Shown: piece after piece, positions 15,493-23,989 of the stretch
How the letters are laid out: the number at the start of each line of letters is the position of its first letter
Position numbering within the stretch: the stretch's first letter is position 1
Origin: Labilithrix sp.
GTDB lineage: Bacteria > Myxococcota_A > Polyangia > Polyangiales > Polyangiaceae
Assembly: GCA_019637155.1 (NCBI GenBank)
Contig: JAHBWE010000011.1
Location: 62,001-126,000 of the forward strand
Length of the DNA stretch: 64,000 nt
Direction: 5' to 3'
Made by a program: the position numbers and the translations under genes
Notes under the pieces: generated by a model
Seen by the model: the letters and a program-made list of their open reading frames with translations, nothing else
What the model was told of the DNA's origin: nothing
Databases searched by the model: none

Positions 15493-18363
15493 CTACTCCG
15501 CGGCGTAGTCCTCGATCGGCGGGCAGGAGCAGATCAGCTTGCGGTCGCCGAGCGCGTTGTTCAGGCGCGAGACCGCGGGCCAGAACTTGCGGTCGCGCGT
15601 CCACGGGGCGGGGTAGGCGGCCTTCTCGCGCGAGTACGGGTGGCTCCACTCGTCGGCGACGCACGCCTCGATCGTGTGCGGCGCGTGCTTGAGCGGGTTG
15701 TCGTCGCGCGAGGCCTTGCCGTCCTCGATCTCGCGGATCTCCTCGCGGATCGCGATCATCGCGTCGCAGAAGCGATCGAGCTCCTCGAGCGACTCGCTCT
15801 CGGTGGGCTCGACCATGAGCGTGCCCGGGATCGGGAAGCTCATCGTCGGCGCGTGGAAGCCGTAGTCGGCGAGCCGCTTCGCGACGTCGTCGACCTCGAT
15901 CCCCGCCGTGCGCTTGAACGGCCGCACGTCGAGGATGCACTCGTGCGCGACGCGCCCCTTCGTGCCGACGTACACGATCGGGAAGTGCGGCCCGAGGCGA
16001 TGCGCGACGTAGTTCGCGTTGAGGATCGCTACGCGCGTCGCCTGGGTGAGGCCCCAGCCGCCCATCATCTGGATGTACGCCCACGAGATGAGGAGGATGC
16101 TCGCCGACGACCACGGCGCGGCCGCGATCGGCCCGACCGCGTCGGGGCCCGGCGGCTCGATGACGGGCTTCGCCGGGAGGTAGCTCGCGAGGTGCTTCGC
16201 GACCGCGATCGGGCCCATGCCCGGGCCGCCGCCGCCGTGCGGGATGCAGAACGTCTTGTGCAGGTTGAGGTGCACGACGTCCGCGCCGATGTCGCCCGGG
16301 CGGCAGAGGCCGACCTGCGCGTTCATGTTCGCGCCGTCCATGTACACCTGGCCGCCGTGCTCGTGGACGATGGAGCAGATCTTCTTGATCTCCTCCTCGA
16401 ACACGCCGTGCGTCGACGGGTAGGTGACCTGGATCGCGGCGAGGTTCGCGGCGTGCTCCTTCGCGCGCGCCTCGAGGTCGGCGACGTCGATGTTGCCGTT
16501 CGCGTCGGTCTTCACGACGACGACCTGGAAGCCGGCCATCACCGCGGAGGCGGGGTTCGTGCCGTGCGCGGAGGCGGGGATGAGGCACACGTCGCGGTGG
16601 CCCTGCCCCTTCTTCTGGTGGTGCTTCTTGATGACGAGGAGGCCGGAGTACTCGCCCTGCGCGCCGGCGTTCGGCTGGAGCGACACCGCCGGGAGGCCGG
16701 TGATCTCGGCGAGCGCGCCTTCCATCTCCTTGAAGATCTGGGCGTAGCCCTGCGCCTGCGCCACTGGCGCGAACGGGTGGAGGCCGTTCCACCAGCGATC
16801 GGTGATCGGCATCATCTCCGCGGTCGCGTTCAGCTTCATCGTGCACGAGCCGAGCGGGATCATCGAGTGGGTGAGGGAGAGGTCGCGGCTCTCGAGCTTC
16901 CGCATGTAGCGGAGCATCTCGGTCTCGGAGTGGTGCGCGTGGAAGATCGGGTGGGTGAGGTACTCGCTCTTGCGCTCGAGCGCCTTCGGGATCGCGCGGT
17001 GGAACATCTCCGCGACGGTCTCGAACTCCTCCGCGACCTTGCCTTGCGAGAACACGTCGGTGAGCTCGCCGATGTCGCGGAGCGACGTCGTCTCGTCGAG
17101 CGCGACGCACACGCTCGTCGGCGAGAGCCGGCGCAGGTTCAGCTTCTTCTCGTCCGCCGTTTTGAGCCACGCCGCGACCGCGGCCTCGGTGCCGTCGACG
17201 CGGATCGTGTCGAAGAAGGCGTCGTGCACGATCTTCGCGTCGAGCTTGCCGACCGCCTCGCGCAGCGTCGCGGCGAGGGCGTGGACGCGCTCCGCGATCG
17301 CGCGGATGCCCTTCGGCCCGTGGTAGACCGCGTACATGCTCGCGACGACGGCGAGCAGCGCCTGCGCGGTGCAGATGTTCGACGTCGCGCGCTCGCGGCG
17401 GATGTGCTGCTCGCGCGTCTGGAGCGCCATCCGGAACGCCTGCTTGCCGCGCGCGTCCTCGCTCACGCCGATGATGCGGCCGGGGAGCTTGCGCACGAAC
17501 TCGTTCTTGCACGCGAAGTACGCGGCGTGCGGGCCGCCGTAGCCGAGCGGCACGCCGAAGCGCTGCGTCGTGCCGATCGCGACGTCGGCGCCGAGCTCGC
17601 CCGGCGGCGTGAGCACCGCGAGCGCGAGGATGTCGGCCGCCATCACGAAGAGCGCGTCCGCGGCGTGGACCTTCTCGCCGAAGGGACGGTAATCGACGAT
17701 CGCGCCTTCGGTGTCGGGGTACTGCACGAGCGCGCCGAAGACGCCGGAGAGGTCGGCGCTCGCGTGATCGCCGACGCGCACCTCGATGCCGAGCGCGGTC
17801 GCGCGCGTGGTGACGACGTCGATCGTCTGCGGGTGGCAGCGGTTCGAGACGAAGAAGACCTTCTTGCCGTCGCCGCCCTTCTGCTCGTGGGCGAGGTGCA
17901 TCGCCTCCGCCGCCGCGGTCGCCTCGTCGAGGAGCGACGCGTTCGTGACGGGGAGACCGGTGAGGTCGATCACCATCGTCTGGAAGTTGAGGAGCGCCTC
18001 GAGGCGGCCCTGCGCGATCTCGGCCTGGTACGGCGTGTACTGCGTGTACCAGCCGGGGTTCTGCAGCACGTTCCGGAGGATGACCGGTGGCGTGATGCAG
18101 TCGTGGTACCCCATGCCGATGTACGAGCGGCGGACCTCGTTCTTCTGACCGAGCGTGCGCGCGCGCTCGAGCAGCGTCGCCTCCGTCATGCCGGGCCCGA
18201 GGTCGAGCGCGCGCGCGAGGCGGATCGACTTCGGCACCGTCTCGCCGACGAGGGCGTCGAGCGACGTCACGCCCATCGCTTTGAGCATCTTCGCCTGGTC
18301 CTCGGAGGAGGGGCCGATGTGGCGGCGAACGAACGTATCCGGATGCTCGAGAGGCATCGTCAT
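15493..18363 (-). CDS. gcvP: Glycine dehydrogenase (decarboxylating), P-protein
   Basis: Full-length, single-chain 956-residue P-protein; it uses PLP to decarboxylate glycine and pass the methylamine group to lipoyl-GcvH. The N-terminus [21 protein letters not shown] is typical. The PLP lysine motif [21 protein letters not shown] and the [13 protein letters not shown] segment are intact. Many bacteria split this protein into two subunits; here it is fused. GcvT and GcvH are not in the window. It follows the lipoprotein gene at 18373 by 9 bp in the same direction. I saw no glycine-riboswitch pair upstream. Confidence 0.97.
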   Translation of the reverse strand: MTMPLEHPDTFVRRHIGPSSEDQAKMLKAMGVTSLDALVGETVPKSIRLARALDLGPGMTEATLLERARTLGQKNEVRRSYIGMGYHDCITPPVILRNVLQNPGWYTQYTPYQAEIAQGRLEALLNFQTMVIDLTGLPVTNASLLDEATAAAEAMHLAHEQKGGDGKKVFFVSNRCHPQTIDVVTTRATALGIEVRVGDHASADLSGVFGALVQYPDTEGAIVDYRPFGEKVHAADALFVMAADILALAVLTPPGELGADVAIGTTQRFGVPLGYGGPHAAYFACKNEFVRKLPGRIIGVSEDARGKQAFRMALQTREQHIRRERATSNICTAQALLAVVASMYAVYHGPKGIRAIAERVHALAATLREAVGKLDAKIVHDAFFDTIRVDGTEAAVAAWLKTADEKKLNLRRLSPTSVCVALDETTSLRDIGELTDVFSQGKVAEEFETVAEMFHRAIPKALERKSEYLTHPIFHAHHSETEMLRYMRKLESRDLSLTHSMIPLGSCTMKLNATAEMMPITDRWWNGLHPFAPVAQAQGYAQIFKEMEGALAEITGLPAVSLQPNAGAQGEYSGLLVIKKHHQKKGQGHRDVCLIPASAHGTNPASAVMAGFQVVVVKTDANGNIDVADLEARAKEHAANLAAIQVTYPSTHGVFEEEIKKICSIVHEHGGQVYMDGANMNAQVGLCRPGDIGADVVHLNLHKTFCIPHGGGGPGMGPIAVAKHLASYLPAKPVIEPPGPDAVGPIAAAPWSSASILLISWAYIQMMGGWGLTQATRVAILNANYVAHRLGPHFPIVYVGTKGRVAHECILDVRPFKRTAGIEVDDVAKRLADYGFHAPTMSFPIPGTLMVEPTESESLEELDRFCDAMIAIREEIREIEDGKASRDDNPLKHAPHTIEACVADEWSHPYSREKAAYPAPWTRDRKFWPAVSRLNNALGDRKLICSCPPIEDYAAE

Positions 18364-18372
18364 GGCGGCACC

Positions 18373-18891
18373 TCAGTTGCTGAGCTGGCCCGGGGTGACG
18401 CCTTCTGCGTCGCCGCCGATCGACTTGAGGTCGGGGGGCATGCGGAGCTGCTTCACGTTCTTCCAGCTCGAGCCGGTCTCGTTGTCGTTGAGCCCGAACT
18501 CGCCGTCGAGCTCGCCGATGTTCTCCTTGTTGACCTTGTAGACGAAGTAGCCCTTGCCGTGCGTCGTCGCGCTCGCGCCGACCATCCCGATCTTGTGCTC
18601 CTTCCACGTGTAGTGGAGGACGTTGCCGGTGATGGTGCCGGAGAGCTCGCCCCAGTAGCTGTGGTCGGTGCGCTTCCAGCGCGCGACGACGTTCGAGCCC
18701 TCTTCCCGCATGTGGAGGTACCCGAAGACCGGATGGTAGTAGACGCCGGTCCACGTCTCGCCTTCGGGCATCGGACCCGCCGCCACCTTCGCGGTCTTGG
18801 CTTCCGAGCCGTCACCACATCCAGCGGCGCCCACGGCGAGGGACGTAAAACAAACAGCGAGGCAGATCGAGCGAAGGGAGAAGAGGCTCAT
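18373..18891 (-). CDS. Lipoprotein upstream of gcvP
   Basis: 172 residues with signal peptide and lipobox VGAAGC. The mature part (WTGVYYHPVFGYLHMREEGSNVVARWKRTDHSYWGELSG, then LHYTWKEHKIGM) looks like a small beta-barrel of lipocalin-like outline, with aromatic residues and a GELDGEFGLND motif. It ends 9 bp before the gcvP start and is probably in the same transcript, though a functional link to glycine cleavage is not evident. Confidence 0.7.
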   Translation of the reverse strand: MSLFSLRSICLAVCFTSLAVGAAGCGDGSEAKTAKVAAGPMPEGETWTGVYYHPVFGYLHMREEGSNVVARWKRTDHSYWGELSGTITGNVLHYTWKEHKIGMVGASATTHGKGYFVYKVNKENIGELDGEFGLNDNETGSSWKNVKQLRMPPDLKSIGGDAEGVTPGQLSN

Positions 18892-18925
18892 CGAGCCCCC
18901 ACCTTATCAAAACTCAGCTCTCAAC

Positions 18926-18944
18926 GTCGGGGCTTCGCCCCGAC
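18926..18944 (-). terminator. Stable GCGAAGC hairpin, likely terminator
   Basis: GTCGGGGC-TTC-GCCCCGAC is a perfect 8-bp stem. Read on the minus strand the loop becomes GCGAAGC, an exceptionally stable mini-hairpin, and it is followed by a stretch containing GAGTTTTGATAA. It lies 3' of the leftward gene at 19038-19637. The rest of the spacer holds further GC-rich inverted pieces (18970-19020). Confidence 0.5.
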
Positions 18945-19037
18945 ACCCCACCCCAGACACGGCCCTCGCGCTGCGCGCTCGGGTCGCTGCGCGACCGCTT
19001 GCGCGGCCGCTTCTGGGGCCCCTCGTGAGGTCCCGCA

Positions 19038-19637
19038 TCAGAGCCCTAGCACGTAGCTCCAGCGGCGCTTGGCGGCGAGGTCGGTGAGGATCAGCGTCGG
19101 GCCGGTCGCGGAGAACGAGTATTGCTCCGCGGTCGTGGTCGGGCAGGTGAGCGTGATGGTCGTGTTCGGCGCGATGGTCGCGAGGCTGCCGCGTGCGCGC
19201 GTCTCCTGCGGCGTCCCCGACTGCGCGCCGATCTGGAGCACGCGCTCGAAGGTGGTCCCGCCGGCGCTGACGCGGATCGTCCCGCGGTACGTCGTGCCGG
19301 TCGGGCCCGGCAGGCCGGAGCCGCCGACGAGGACCTGCGCGCCCTCGAGGTTGTAGATGCCGTCCGCGATCGTGCCGCCGTTGCCGGGGAGCGGATCGTC
19401 GGCGACGGCGTTCTCGTCGACGAGGACGCCCGTGAGCTCGAGGTCCGTGCACGTGCCCGCGTCGTCGTCGTCGCCGCTGCCGCCCGAGGAGCCGTCGCCT
19501 TGCCCGACGCCGCTTCCGCTGGGCGGGAGCGGCTGGTCCGTCCCAGGATCTCCCGCCGGCGGCGGCAACACCCGCTCCTCCTTGCACGCAAAGAGCGACA
19601 CGCCAAGCGCGGCGACGACGAGGATCCTCCGAACCAT
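19038..19637 (-). CDS. Small lipoprotein with Gly/Ser/Asp linker
   Basis: 199 residues with lipobox LFAC, a Pro/Gly/Ser/Asp linker to about residue 62 and a compact beta domain (GTIADGIYNLEGAQVLVGG, TTYRGTIRVSAGGTTFERVLQ, ARGSLATIAPNTTITLTCP, YSFSATGPTLILTD). The alternating strands suggest a lipocalin- or beta-sandwich-type fold. Function unknown. It diverges from the gene at 19705 with 67 bp between. Confidence 0.7.
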   Translation of the reverse strand: MVRRILVVAALGVSLFACKEERVLPPPAGDPGTDQPLPPSGSGVGQGDGSSGGSGDDDDAGTCTDLELTGVLVDENAVADDPLPGNGGTIADGIYNLEGAQVLVGGSGLPGPTGTTYRGTIRVSAGGTTFERVLQIGAQSGTPQETRARGSLATIAPNTTITLTCPTTTAEQYSFSATGPTLILTDLAAKRRWSYVLGL

Positions 19638-19704
19638 CCTTCGACCATAGGCCCGCTCCGTGCCCTGGCCAAGAAGCGCGCCCCGGGTCTATCGTCCGGG
19701 TTCC

Positions 19705-20628
19705 GTGAACGATCGCCGCATCCTCGACCCGGTGCTGCTCGCGAGCGACGTGCGCGTCGACGAGGACGGCGTCCCCGGGTGCGAGGGGCTCTCGTTCCGG
19801 ACCAAAGGCGAGCACGTCCTCGTCCTCGGAGCGCCGCGCGCGCTGTTCCTCGCCGCGGTGGGGCTCCGTCCCGTCGTCCGCGGCGCGCTCACGGTGCGCG
19901 GCGTCGCGGCGGACGAGGCGGTGGGCTACGGGCTCATCGCCGGCGCCGCGCTCGATCCGCCGCTGCCGCCGCGCTGGACGGTGCACGAATACGTCGAGTG
20001 GAGCGCGCGGCTCTCCGGCGCGCCGCCGGCGGAGGCGAAGAGCGTCGCCGCCGGCGCGATCGCGCGGCTCAAGCTCGAGCCGATGGCGAAGACGCGGCTC
20101 TCCATGCTCGTCCCCCACGCGCGGCGCGCGACCGTCGTCGCCGCCGCGCTCGCGGCGAGCACGGAGATCGTCGCGCTCGAAGACCCGCTCGGCGGGCTGC
20201 CGGAGGAGGTCGCCGCGTCGTACGGCGCGGTGCTGCTCGAGGCGCTGGCCGATCGCGCGTGGCTCGTCTTCGCGCCGCGCATCGCGCTCACGTCGCCGTT
20301 CGCGCGCGCGGCCGAGGACGCGCTCGTGCTCTCGGCGACGCGCGTCGACGGGCAAGGCCCACCCGCGGAGCTCGCGAGCACGCCGGCTCCAGGCAAGACG
20401 GAGCACCAAGCGCTTCGCTGGATCGCGCGGCTCGACGGCGCGCTCGAGCCCGTCCGCGAAGCGCTCGCGGCGCGCGGGTCGTCGCTCGAGGAGCAGGGCG
20501 CGCACGTGCTGCTCGATCTCGCGGCGGGGACGACGACGAGCGAGCTCGCCGCGATCTGCGCCGCGGCCGACGTCGCGATCCTCGAGCTCATGCCCGTCTC
20601 TCGTCCGATCGCGCGCGCTTTCCTGTAG
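19705..20628 (+). CDS. ABC-ATPase-like protein lacking Walker A
   Basis: 307 residues starting at GTG. The sequence follows the order of an ABC transporter ATPase but with altered motifs. The P-loop position reads GEHVLVLGAPRALFLAAVG, without G-K-S/T. HEYVEWSARLSG matches the region before the helical domain. The signature position reads LSMLVPHARRATVVAAALAA instead of LSGGQ, and the Walker B region reads IVALEDPLGGL, with E-D where D-E is normal. It is therefore probably unable to hydrolyse ATP. It may be a regulatory or structural partner. The next gene is 11 bp downstream. Confidence 0.6.
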   Translation: MNDRRILDPVLLASDVRVDEDGVPGCEGLSFRTKGEHVLVLGAPRALFLAAVGLRPVVRGALTVRGVAADEAVGYGLIAGAALDPPLPPRWTVHEYVEWSARLSGAPPAEAKSVAAGAIARLKLEPMAKTRLSMLVPHARRATVVAAALAASTEIVALEDPLGGLPEEVAASYGAVLLEALADRAWLVFAPRIALTSPFARAAEDALVLSATRVDGQGPPAELASTPAPGKTEHQALRWIARLDGALEPVREALAARGSSLEEQGAHVLLDLAAGTTTSELAAICAAADVAILELMPVSRPIARAFL

Positions 20629-20639
20629 CATCGCGCGCG

Positions 20640-21296
20640 ATGAACAAAGACGACGCGGAGGTCTTCTCGCGTTCGAGCGAACAGCTGGGGCGGCCGCAGC
20701 TCGGCGGCGGGCGGCTCGGCACGTACACGGTCCTCGGCGCCGCGACGGGGATCGTCCCGCTGCCGTGGGTCCCCGACGCGATCGGCCGCCGGATCCGCGG
20801 CGCGCTGGTCCACGACCTCACCGCGCGCCACGGTCTCTCGATCACGCCCGAGGCGCGCAAGGTGCTCGTCGAAGGGGAGAAGCAGGAGGGCGCGCGGCGG
20901 TACCTCGATCAGGGGATCAAGTTCGCGGCGGCGCAGGTGCTCGCGCGGATCGGTCCGTTCGGCGCGATCAGCCCCGTCCGCGGCGCGCTCCAGACCTTCG
21001 TCCTCGGGCACCTCCTCCAGCGCTACCTCGACGGCGCGCGTCGCGAGCGCGCGGTGCGGATCGAGTTCGAGGAGGCCCGCGCGCTGCGGGAGGCGATCGA
21101 CGCCGCGCTCGTCCTCGCGCTCACGACCGACGGCCAGGGCAAGGACCGCCCCGCGTTCGCGCCGGAGGACCTCCGCGACGGCACGACCCAGGTCATCGAC
21201 GGCGTCCTCATCTCGATCGCGAGCGCGCCGGGCTGGCTCCTCCGCCGCCTCGACGCCGCGTTCGACGAGGTGCTGCCGCACCATGTCCGCCGCTGA
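20640..21296 (+). CDS. Conserved hypothetical protein upstream of proB
   Basis: 218 residues, mostly helical, with the hydrophobic stretch GTYTVLGAATGIVPLPWVPDAIGRRIRGALVHDLTARHGLSI near the N-terminus. That stretch recalls membrane-associating regions of DUF697-type proteins, but I would not assign it. The middle has IKFAAAQVLARIGPFGAISPVRG. The C-terminus overlaps proB by 14 bp, so the two are translationally coupled. Function unknown. Confidence 0.65.
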   Translation: MNKDDAEVFSRSSEQLGRPQLGGGRLGTYTVLGAATGIVPLPWVPDAIGRRIRGALVHDLTARHGLSITPEARKVLVEGEKQEGARRYLDQGIKFAAAQVLARIGPFGAISPVRGALQTFVLGHLLQRYLDGARRERAVRIEFEEARALREAIDAALVLALTTDGQGKDRPAFAPEDLRDGTTQVIDGVLISIASAPGWLLRRLDAAFDEVLPHHVRR

Positions 21297-22347
21297 GCGC
21301 GCGGCGATCCGCAAGGCGAAGCGGATCGTCGTCAAGATCGGCTCGAGCACGCTCGCGCGCGACGAGGACGCGCACGCCCGCCTCGCGCGCGCGATCCGCG
21401 GGCTCATGGACGAGAAGAAGAGCGTCGTCCTCGTGTCGAGCGGCGCGATCGCGCTCGGCGCGAAGAAGCTCGGCTACCGCGGGCGCCCGAAGGAGATGGC
21501 GAAGCTGCAGGCGGCTGCGTCGGCGGGGCAGAGCCTGCTCATGCGCGCCTACGAGGAGGCCTTCGCGAGGGAGGGGCTCGCGGCGGCGCAGGTGCTCCTC
21601 ACCCACGCCGACCTCGCCGATCGCGCGCGCGCGAACAACGCGCGGGCCGCGCTCTCCGCGCTGCTCGACGCGCGCTGCGTCCCGATCTTGAACGAGAACG
21701 ACGCGGTCGCGATCGAGGAGATCAAGTTCGGCGACAACGACGAGCTCTCCGCGATGGTGACGCCGCTCGTCGCCGCCGACGTGCTCGTCCTCCTCTCCGA
21801 CGTGCCCGGTCTCCTCGACGCGCACGGCGAGCGCGTGCGTGTCGTGCACGACGTCGCGGCGGAGGCGCTGCCGCTCGTGCGCGCGAAGAAGAGCAGCGCC
21901 GGGACGGGGGGGATGGCGAGCAAGATCGAAGCCGCGCGGCGCGCGACGCTCGCGGGCGCGCACGTCGTCATCGCGGACGCGGGGAAGCGCGACGTGCTCG
22001 AGCGCATCCTCGCGGGGGAGGACGAGGGCACGCTCTTCGTCGCCGCGACGCGCCGCCTGCCGGCGAAGAAGCACTGGATCGCGTTCACGCTCCGCGCGCG
22101 CGGCGACGTCTGGCTCGACGACGGCGCCGCCCGCGCCGTGCGCGACAAGGGCACGAGCATCCTCGCCGTCGGCGTCGCCGGCGTCCGCGGCGACTTCCGC
22201 GCCGGCGACTCCGTCCGCGTCCTCGCCCCCGACGGCGCCGAGATCGGCCGCGGCCTCGCGGGCGTCTCCGCGACCGACGCCGTCCTCGTCGCGGGAAAGA
22301 AGACCGAGACCGTCCTCGTGCATCGCGACGACCTCGTCGTCTGGTAG
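21283..22347 (+). CDS. proB: Glutamate 5-kinase
   Basis: 354 residues: an amino-acid kinase domain (to about 255) and a C-terminal PUA domain. ProB phosphorylates glutamate to start proline synthesis. Visible motifs are KRIVVKIGSSTLA, VVLVSSGAIALGAKKLG, CVPILNENDAVAIEEIKFGDND and the AGTGGMASKIEAARRATLAG loop typical of the family. The PUA part ends in SATDAVLVAGKKTETVLVHRDDLVV. Proline feedback control is expected from the family. proA is not in this window. It overlaps the preceding gene by 14 bp. Confidence 0.95.
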   Translation: MSAAERAAIRKAKRIVVKIGSSTLARDEDAHARLARAIRGLMDEKKSVVLVSSGAIALGAKKLGYRGRPKEMAKLQAAASAGQSLLMRAYEEAFAREGLAAAQVLLTHADLADRARANNARAALSALLDARCVPILNENDAVAIEEIKFGDNDELSAMVTPLVAADVLVLLSDVPGLLDAHGERVRVVHDVAAEALPLVRAKKSSAGTGGMASKIEAARRATLAGAHVVIADAGKRDVLERILAGEDEGTLFVAATRRLPAKKHWIAFTLRARGDVWLDDGAARAVRDKGTSILAVGVAGVRGDFRAGDSVRVLAPDGAEIGRGLAGVSATDAVLVAGKKTETVLVHRDDLVVW

Positions 22348-22362
22348 CGCTACGATGGGGAC

Positions 22363-22803
22363 GTGGACCTGAACGAGGAGCAGAAGGCCGCGCTCGACGC
22401 GTTCTGCGCGCGCGTGCGAGCGGCGTTCGGCGCGCGCGTCGTGTCGATCACGCTCTTCGGCTCCCGCGCGCGCGGCGACGCCCACGCCGACTCCGACATC
22501 GACGTCTGCGTCGTCATCGACGGGCTCGACTGGCGCGAGAAGCACGAGGTCTACGGCATCGCCGGGGACGTCATCGACGACCACGACGTCGTGCTCTCGC
22601 CCTACGTCGTGAGCCGTGCACACATGGCACATCTCCACGCCCGCGAGCGCGCGATCGCGGCCGAGATCGCGCGCGACTCGACGAGGCGCGGGGGCTGGTC
22701 GCTGACGCCGACAGCTTCTCGGCGCAGGTGTTCGAGCTGCTCCGACGTGAGGGCTGGCTCGCGGCGTCAGGGGCCGTCTAGGTACGTCGCTCCCTCGTTG
22801 TAG
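22363..22803 (+). CDS. Minimal nucleotidyltransferase (MNT), 3' end scrambled
   Basis: Starts at GTG. Residues 1-105 form a MNT-type nucleotidyltransferase: VSITLFGSRARGDAHADSDIDVCVVIDG gives the GS-x-A-R-G and D-x-D metal motifs, then VLSPYVVSRAHMAHLHARERAIAAEIARD. MNT proteins are usually antitoxins that AMPylate a HEPN toxin encoded just downstream. Here the normal end (EIxRDG) runs into unrelated residues, a Ser/Arg-rich tail that reads through another frame and into the 3' end of the convergent lipoprotein gene. No HEPN gene follows, only a remnant (next entry). The enzyme core may still fold. Confidence 0.75.
   Translation: MDLNEEQKAALDAFCARVRAAFGARVVSITLFGSRARGDAHADSDIDVCVVIDGLDWREKHEVYGIAGDVIDDHDVVLSPYVVSRAHMAHLHARERAIAAEIARDSTRRGGWSLTPTASRRRCSSCSDVRAGSRRQGPSRYVAPSL
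22677..22781 (+). pseudogene. Probable HEPN-domain C-terminal remnant
   Basis: In a frame different from the MNT frame, 34 codons read LDEARGLVADADSFSAQVFE then LLRREGWLAASGAV and stop at 22781. This is similar to the last helix of HEPN proteins that partner MNT proteins. The frame has no start of its own and continues directly from the MNT end, as expected if a deletion removed most of a HEPN gene. The match is to a short low-information helix, so this is an inference. Confidence 0.4.
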
Positions 22804-23207
22804 CGCTCTCGGTCCTCGCACAGCGCCTTCACGTCGTCCTTCGTCTTGGGCTCGTCCCTGAAGCCGGCGTCGGGGCCGGCGTCGGAGACGTCGTAGTACC
22901 AGTCGAAGACCTCGGAGCCGTCGTCGTTGTCCTTGTGGAGCTTGCATCCCGCGATGATCCGGTCGCGCGGGCAGCGGCCCTCGGTGCCGTTCGCGGCGAA
23001 CTTCTCGATGCAGTCGTCCTTCACCTGGCTCACCGCGACGGTGTCGATGACCTCCTGGCAGAACGGGGCCGGCTCCTTGCCCGTGCGGCGATCGCACGCG
23101 ACGTCGTCGGTCTGACCCACCACGTCGCCGAGCATGTTCGCGATCGCGCCGGCGATCTTGCAGCCGCCGAGCAGGAGGACGATCAGGACCACGACGAGCC
23201 GGCGCAC
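22767..23207 (-). CDS. Cys-containing lipoprotein
   Basis: 146 residues with a signal peptide and lipobox LLLGGC. The mature part has a run of Cys-containing segments (VACDRRTGKEPAPFCQEVIDT, DDCIEKFAANGTEGRCPRDRIIAGCKL, ALCEDRERYN). The Cys spacing suggests several disulfides. Function unknown. The 3' end overlaps the tail of the MNT gene, which is further support for a rearrangement there. Confidence 0.75.
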   Translation of the reverse strand: MRRLVVVLIVLLLGGCKIAGAIANMLGDVVGQTDDVACDRRTGKEPAPFCQEVIDTVAVSQVKDDCIEKFAANGTEGRCPRDRIIAGCKLHKDNDDGSEVFDWYYDVSDAGPDAGFRDEPKTKDDVKALCEDRERYNEGATYLDGP

Positions 23208-23224
23208 GCCGTGCTCTTAGCAGG

Positions 23225-23854
23225 TCACGTCGGTTCGGAAAGCGCCTCGCGCAGGAAGCTGTTCAACACCTCCTCGAAGCTCTCGTCGCCGGTCTTCTGG
23301 ATGAGGACCTGGATCTGCTTCCGGATCGTGTCGGCCTTGACCCCGCGGAGGACCGGGATGTCCTCCCGCGGGACGCCGCGGACCCCGAGCATGAGGAGCT
23401 CGACCTCGCTGCTCGTGAGGTTGTGGGCCCGCGTCCACCGGTCGAGCGTGACCGCGATGCGGCGGTCGCCGGCGTGGCGGCGGGCGCGCGTCTCCTCGAC
23501 GTGCACCCGGAGCTGCTCCGTCTCGAACGGCTTGAGGAGGTAGCGAACGCCGAGCTCGTGCGCCTTCGAGACGACGGCGTGGTCGGAGAGGCCCGTGAGC
23601 ACGAGCACCCAGATCGCCGGCCACTTCTGGCGCGCGAGCGGGATCAGGTCGAGACCCGAGCCGTCCGGGAGGCCGACGTCGACGATGAGTGAGTCGAAGC
23701 GCCGCGTGGCGAGCGCCGTGCGCGCGGTCGCGAGGTTGCCGACCGCCTCGACGTGGCCGTGGCTCGCGAGCGCACGGACGAGCGCGTCCCTCACCACGAC
23801 GACGTCTTCGACGACGAGGAAGGCGAGCGAGTCGCCGTCGCGGTCCGTGCCCAT
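23225..23854 (-). CDS. LuxR/NarL-type response regulator
   Basis: 209 residues: REC domain (about 10-125) with phosphoacceptor Asp59 in VDVGLPDGSGL and Lys108 in LLKPF, then a helix-turn-helix of the LuxR class (about 148-200: LTSSEVELLMLGVRGVPRED, then DTIRKQIQVLIQKTG). The acidic pocket reads VEDV rather than VEDD, a small departure. No kinase gene is adjacent. A perfect palindrome TTACCCCTAGGGGTAA lies 38 bp upstream of the start and fits autoregulation by a NarL-type protein. Confidence 0.88.
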   Translation of the reverse strand: MGTDRDGDSLAFLVVEDVVVVRDALVRALASHGHVEAVGNLATARTALATRRFDSLIVDVGLPDGSGLDLIPLARQKWPAIWVLVLTGLSDHAVVSKAHELGVRYLLKPFETEQLRVHVEETRARRHAGDRRIAVTLDRWTRAHNLTSSEVELLMLGVRGVPREDIPVLRGVKADTIRKQIQVLIQKTGDESFEEVLNSFLREALSEPT

Positions 23855-23891
23855 ACGCTCAACTCATCTCACGGCCCAAAGGCGCACGTCT

Positions 23892-23907
23892 TTACCCCTA
23901 GGGGTAA
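23892..23907. promoter_or_regulatory. 16-bp perfect palindrome, candidate response-regulator operator
   Basis: TTACCCCTAGGGGTAA is self-complementary over its full length. Each half contains TACCCCT, which fits the NarL-family heptamer TACYYMT, arranged head-to-head with no spacer. It lies in the 135-bp spacer upstream of the response regulator gene. Confidence 0.5.
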
Positions 23908-23989
23908 TGCGCAACCGGTCGAAAGCGTGTATGGAAGGGGATCGTGCCCAGGGAACCGCTACGATTTTGGCGGTTCGGGGTCGCGAACC

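Noticed and set aside
18892-19037. Possible glycine riboswitch before the gcvP unit
   Set aside because: The spacer contains GC-rich stem-loops but not the conserved glycine-aptamer core.
15640-19056. Very long open frame antisense to gcvP (over 1100 codons)
   Set aside because: It is Arg/Val/Asp-rich and mirrors the codon bias of gcvP; antisense frames stay open in GC-rich genes. The sense frame matches a known enzyme throughout.
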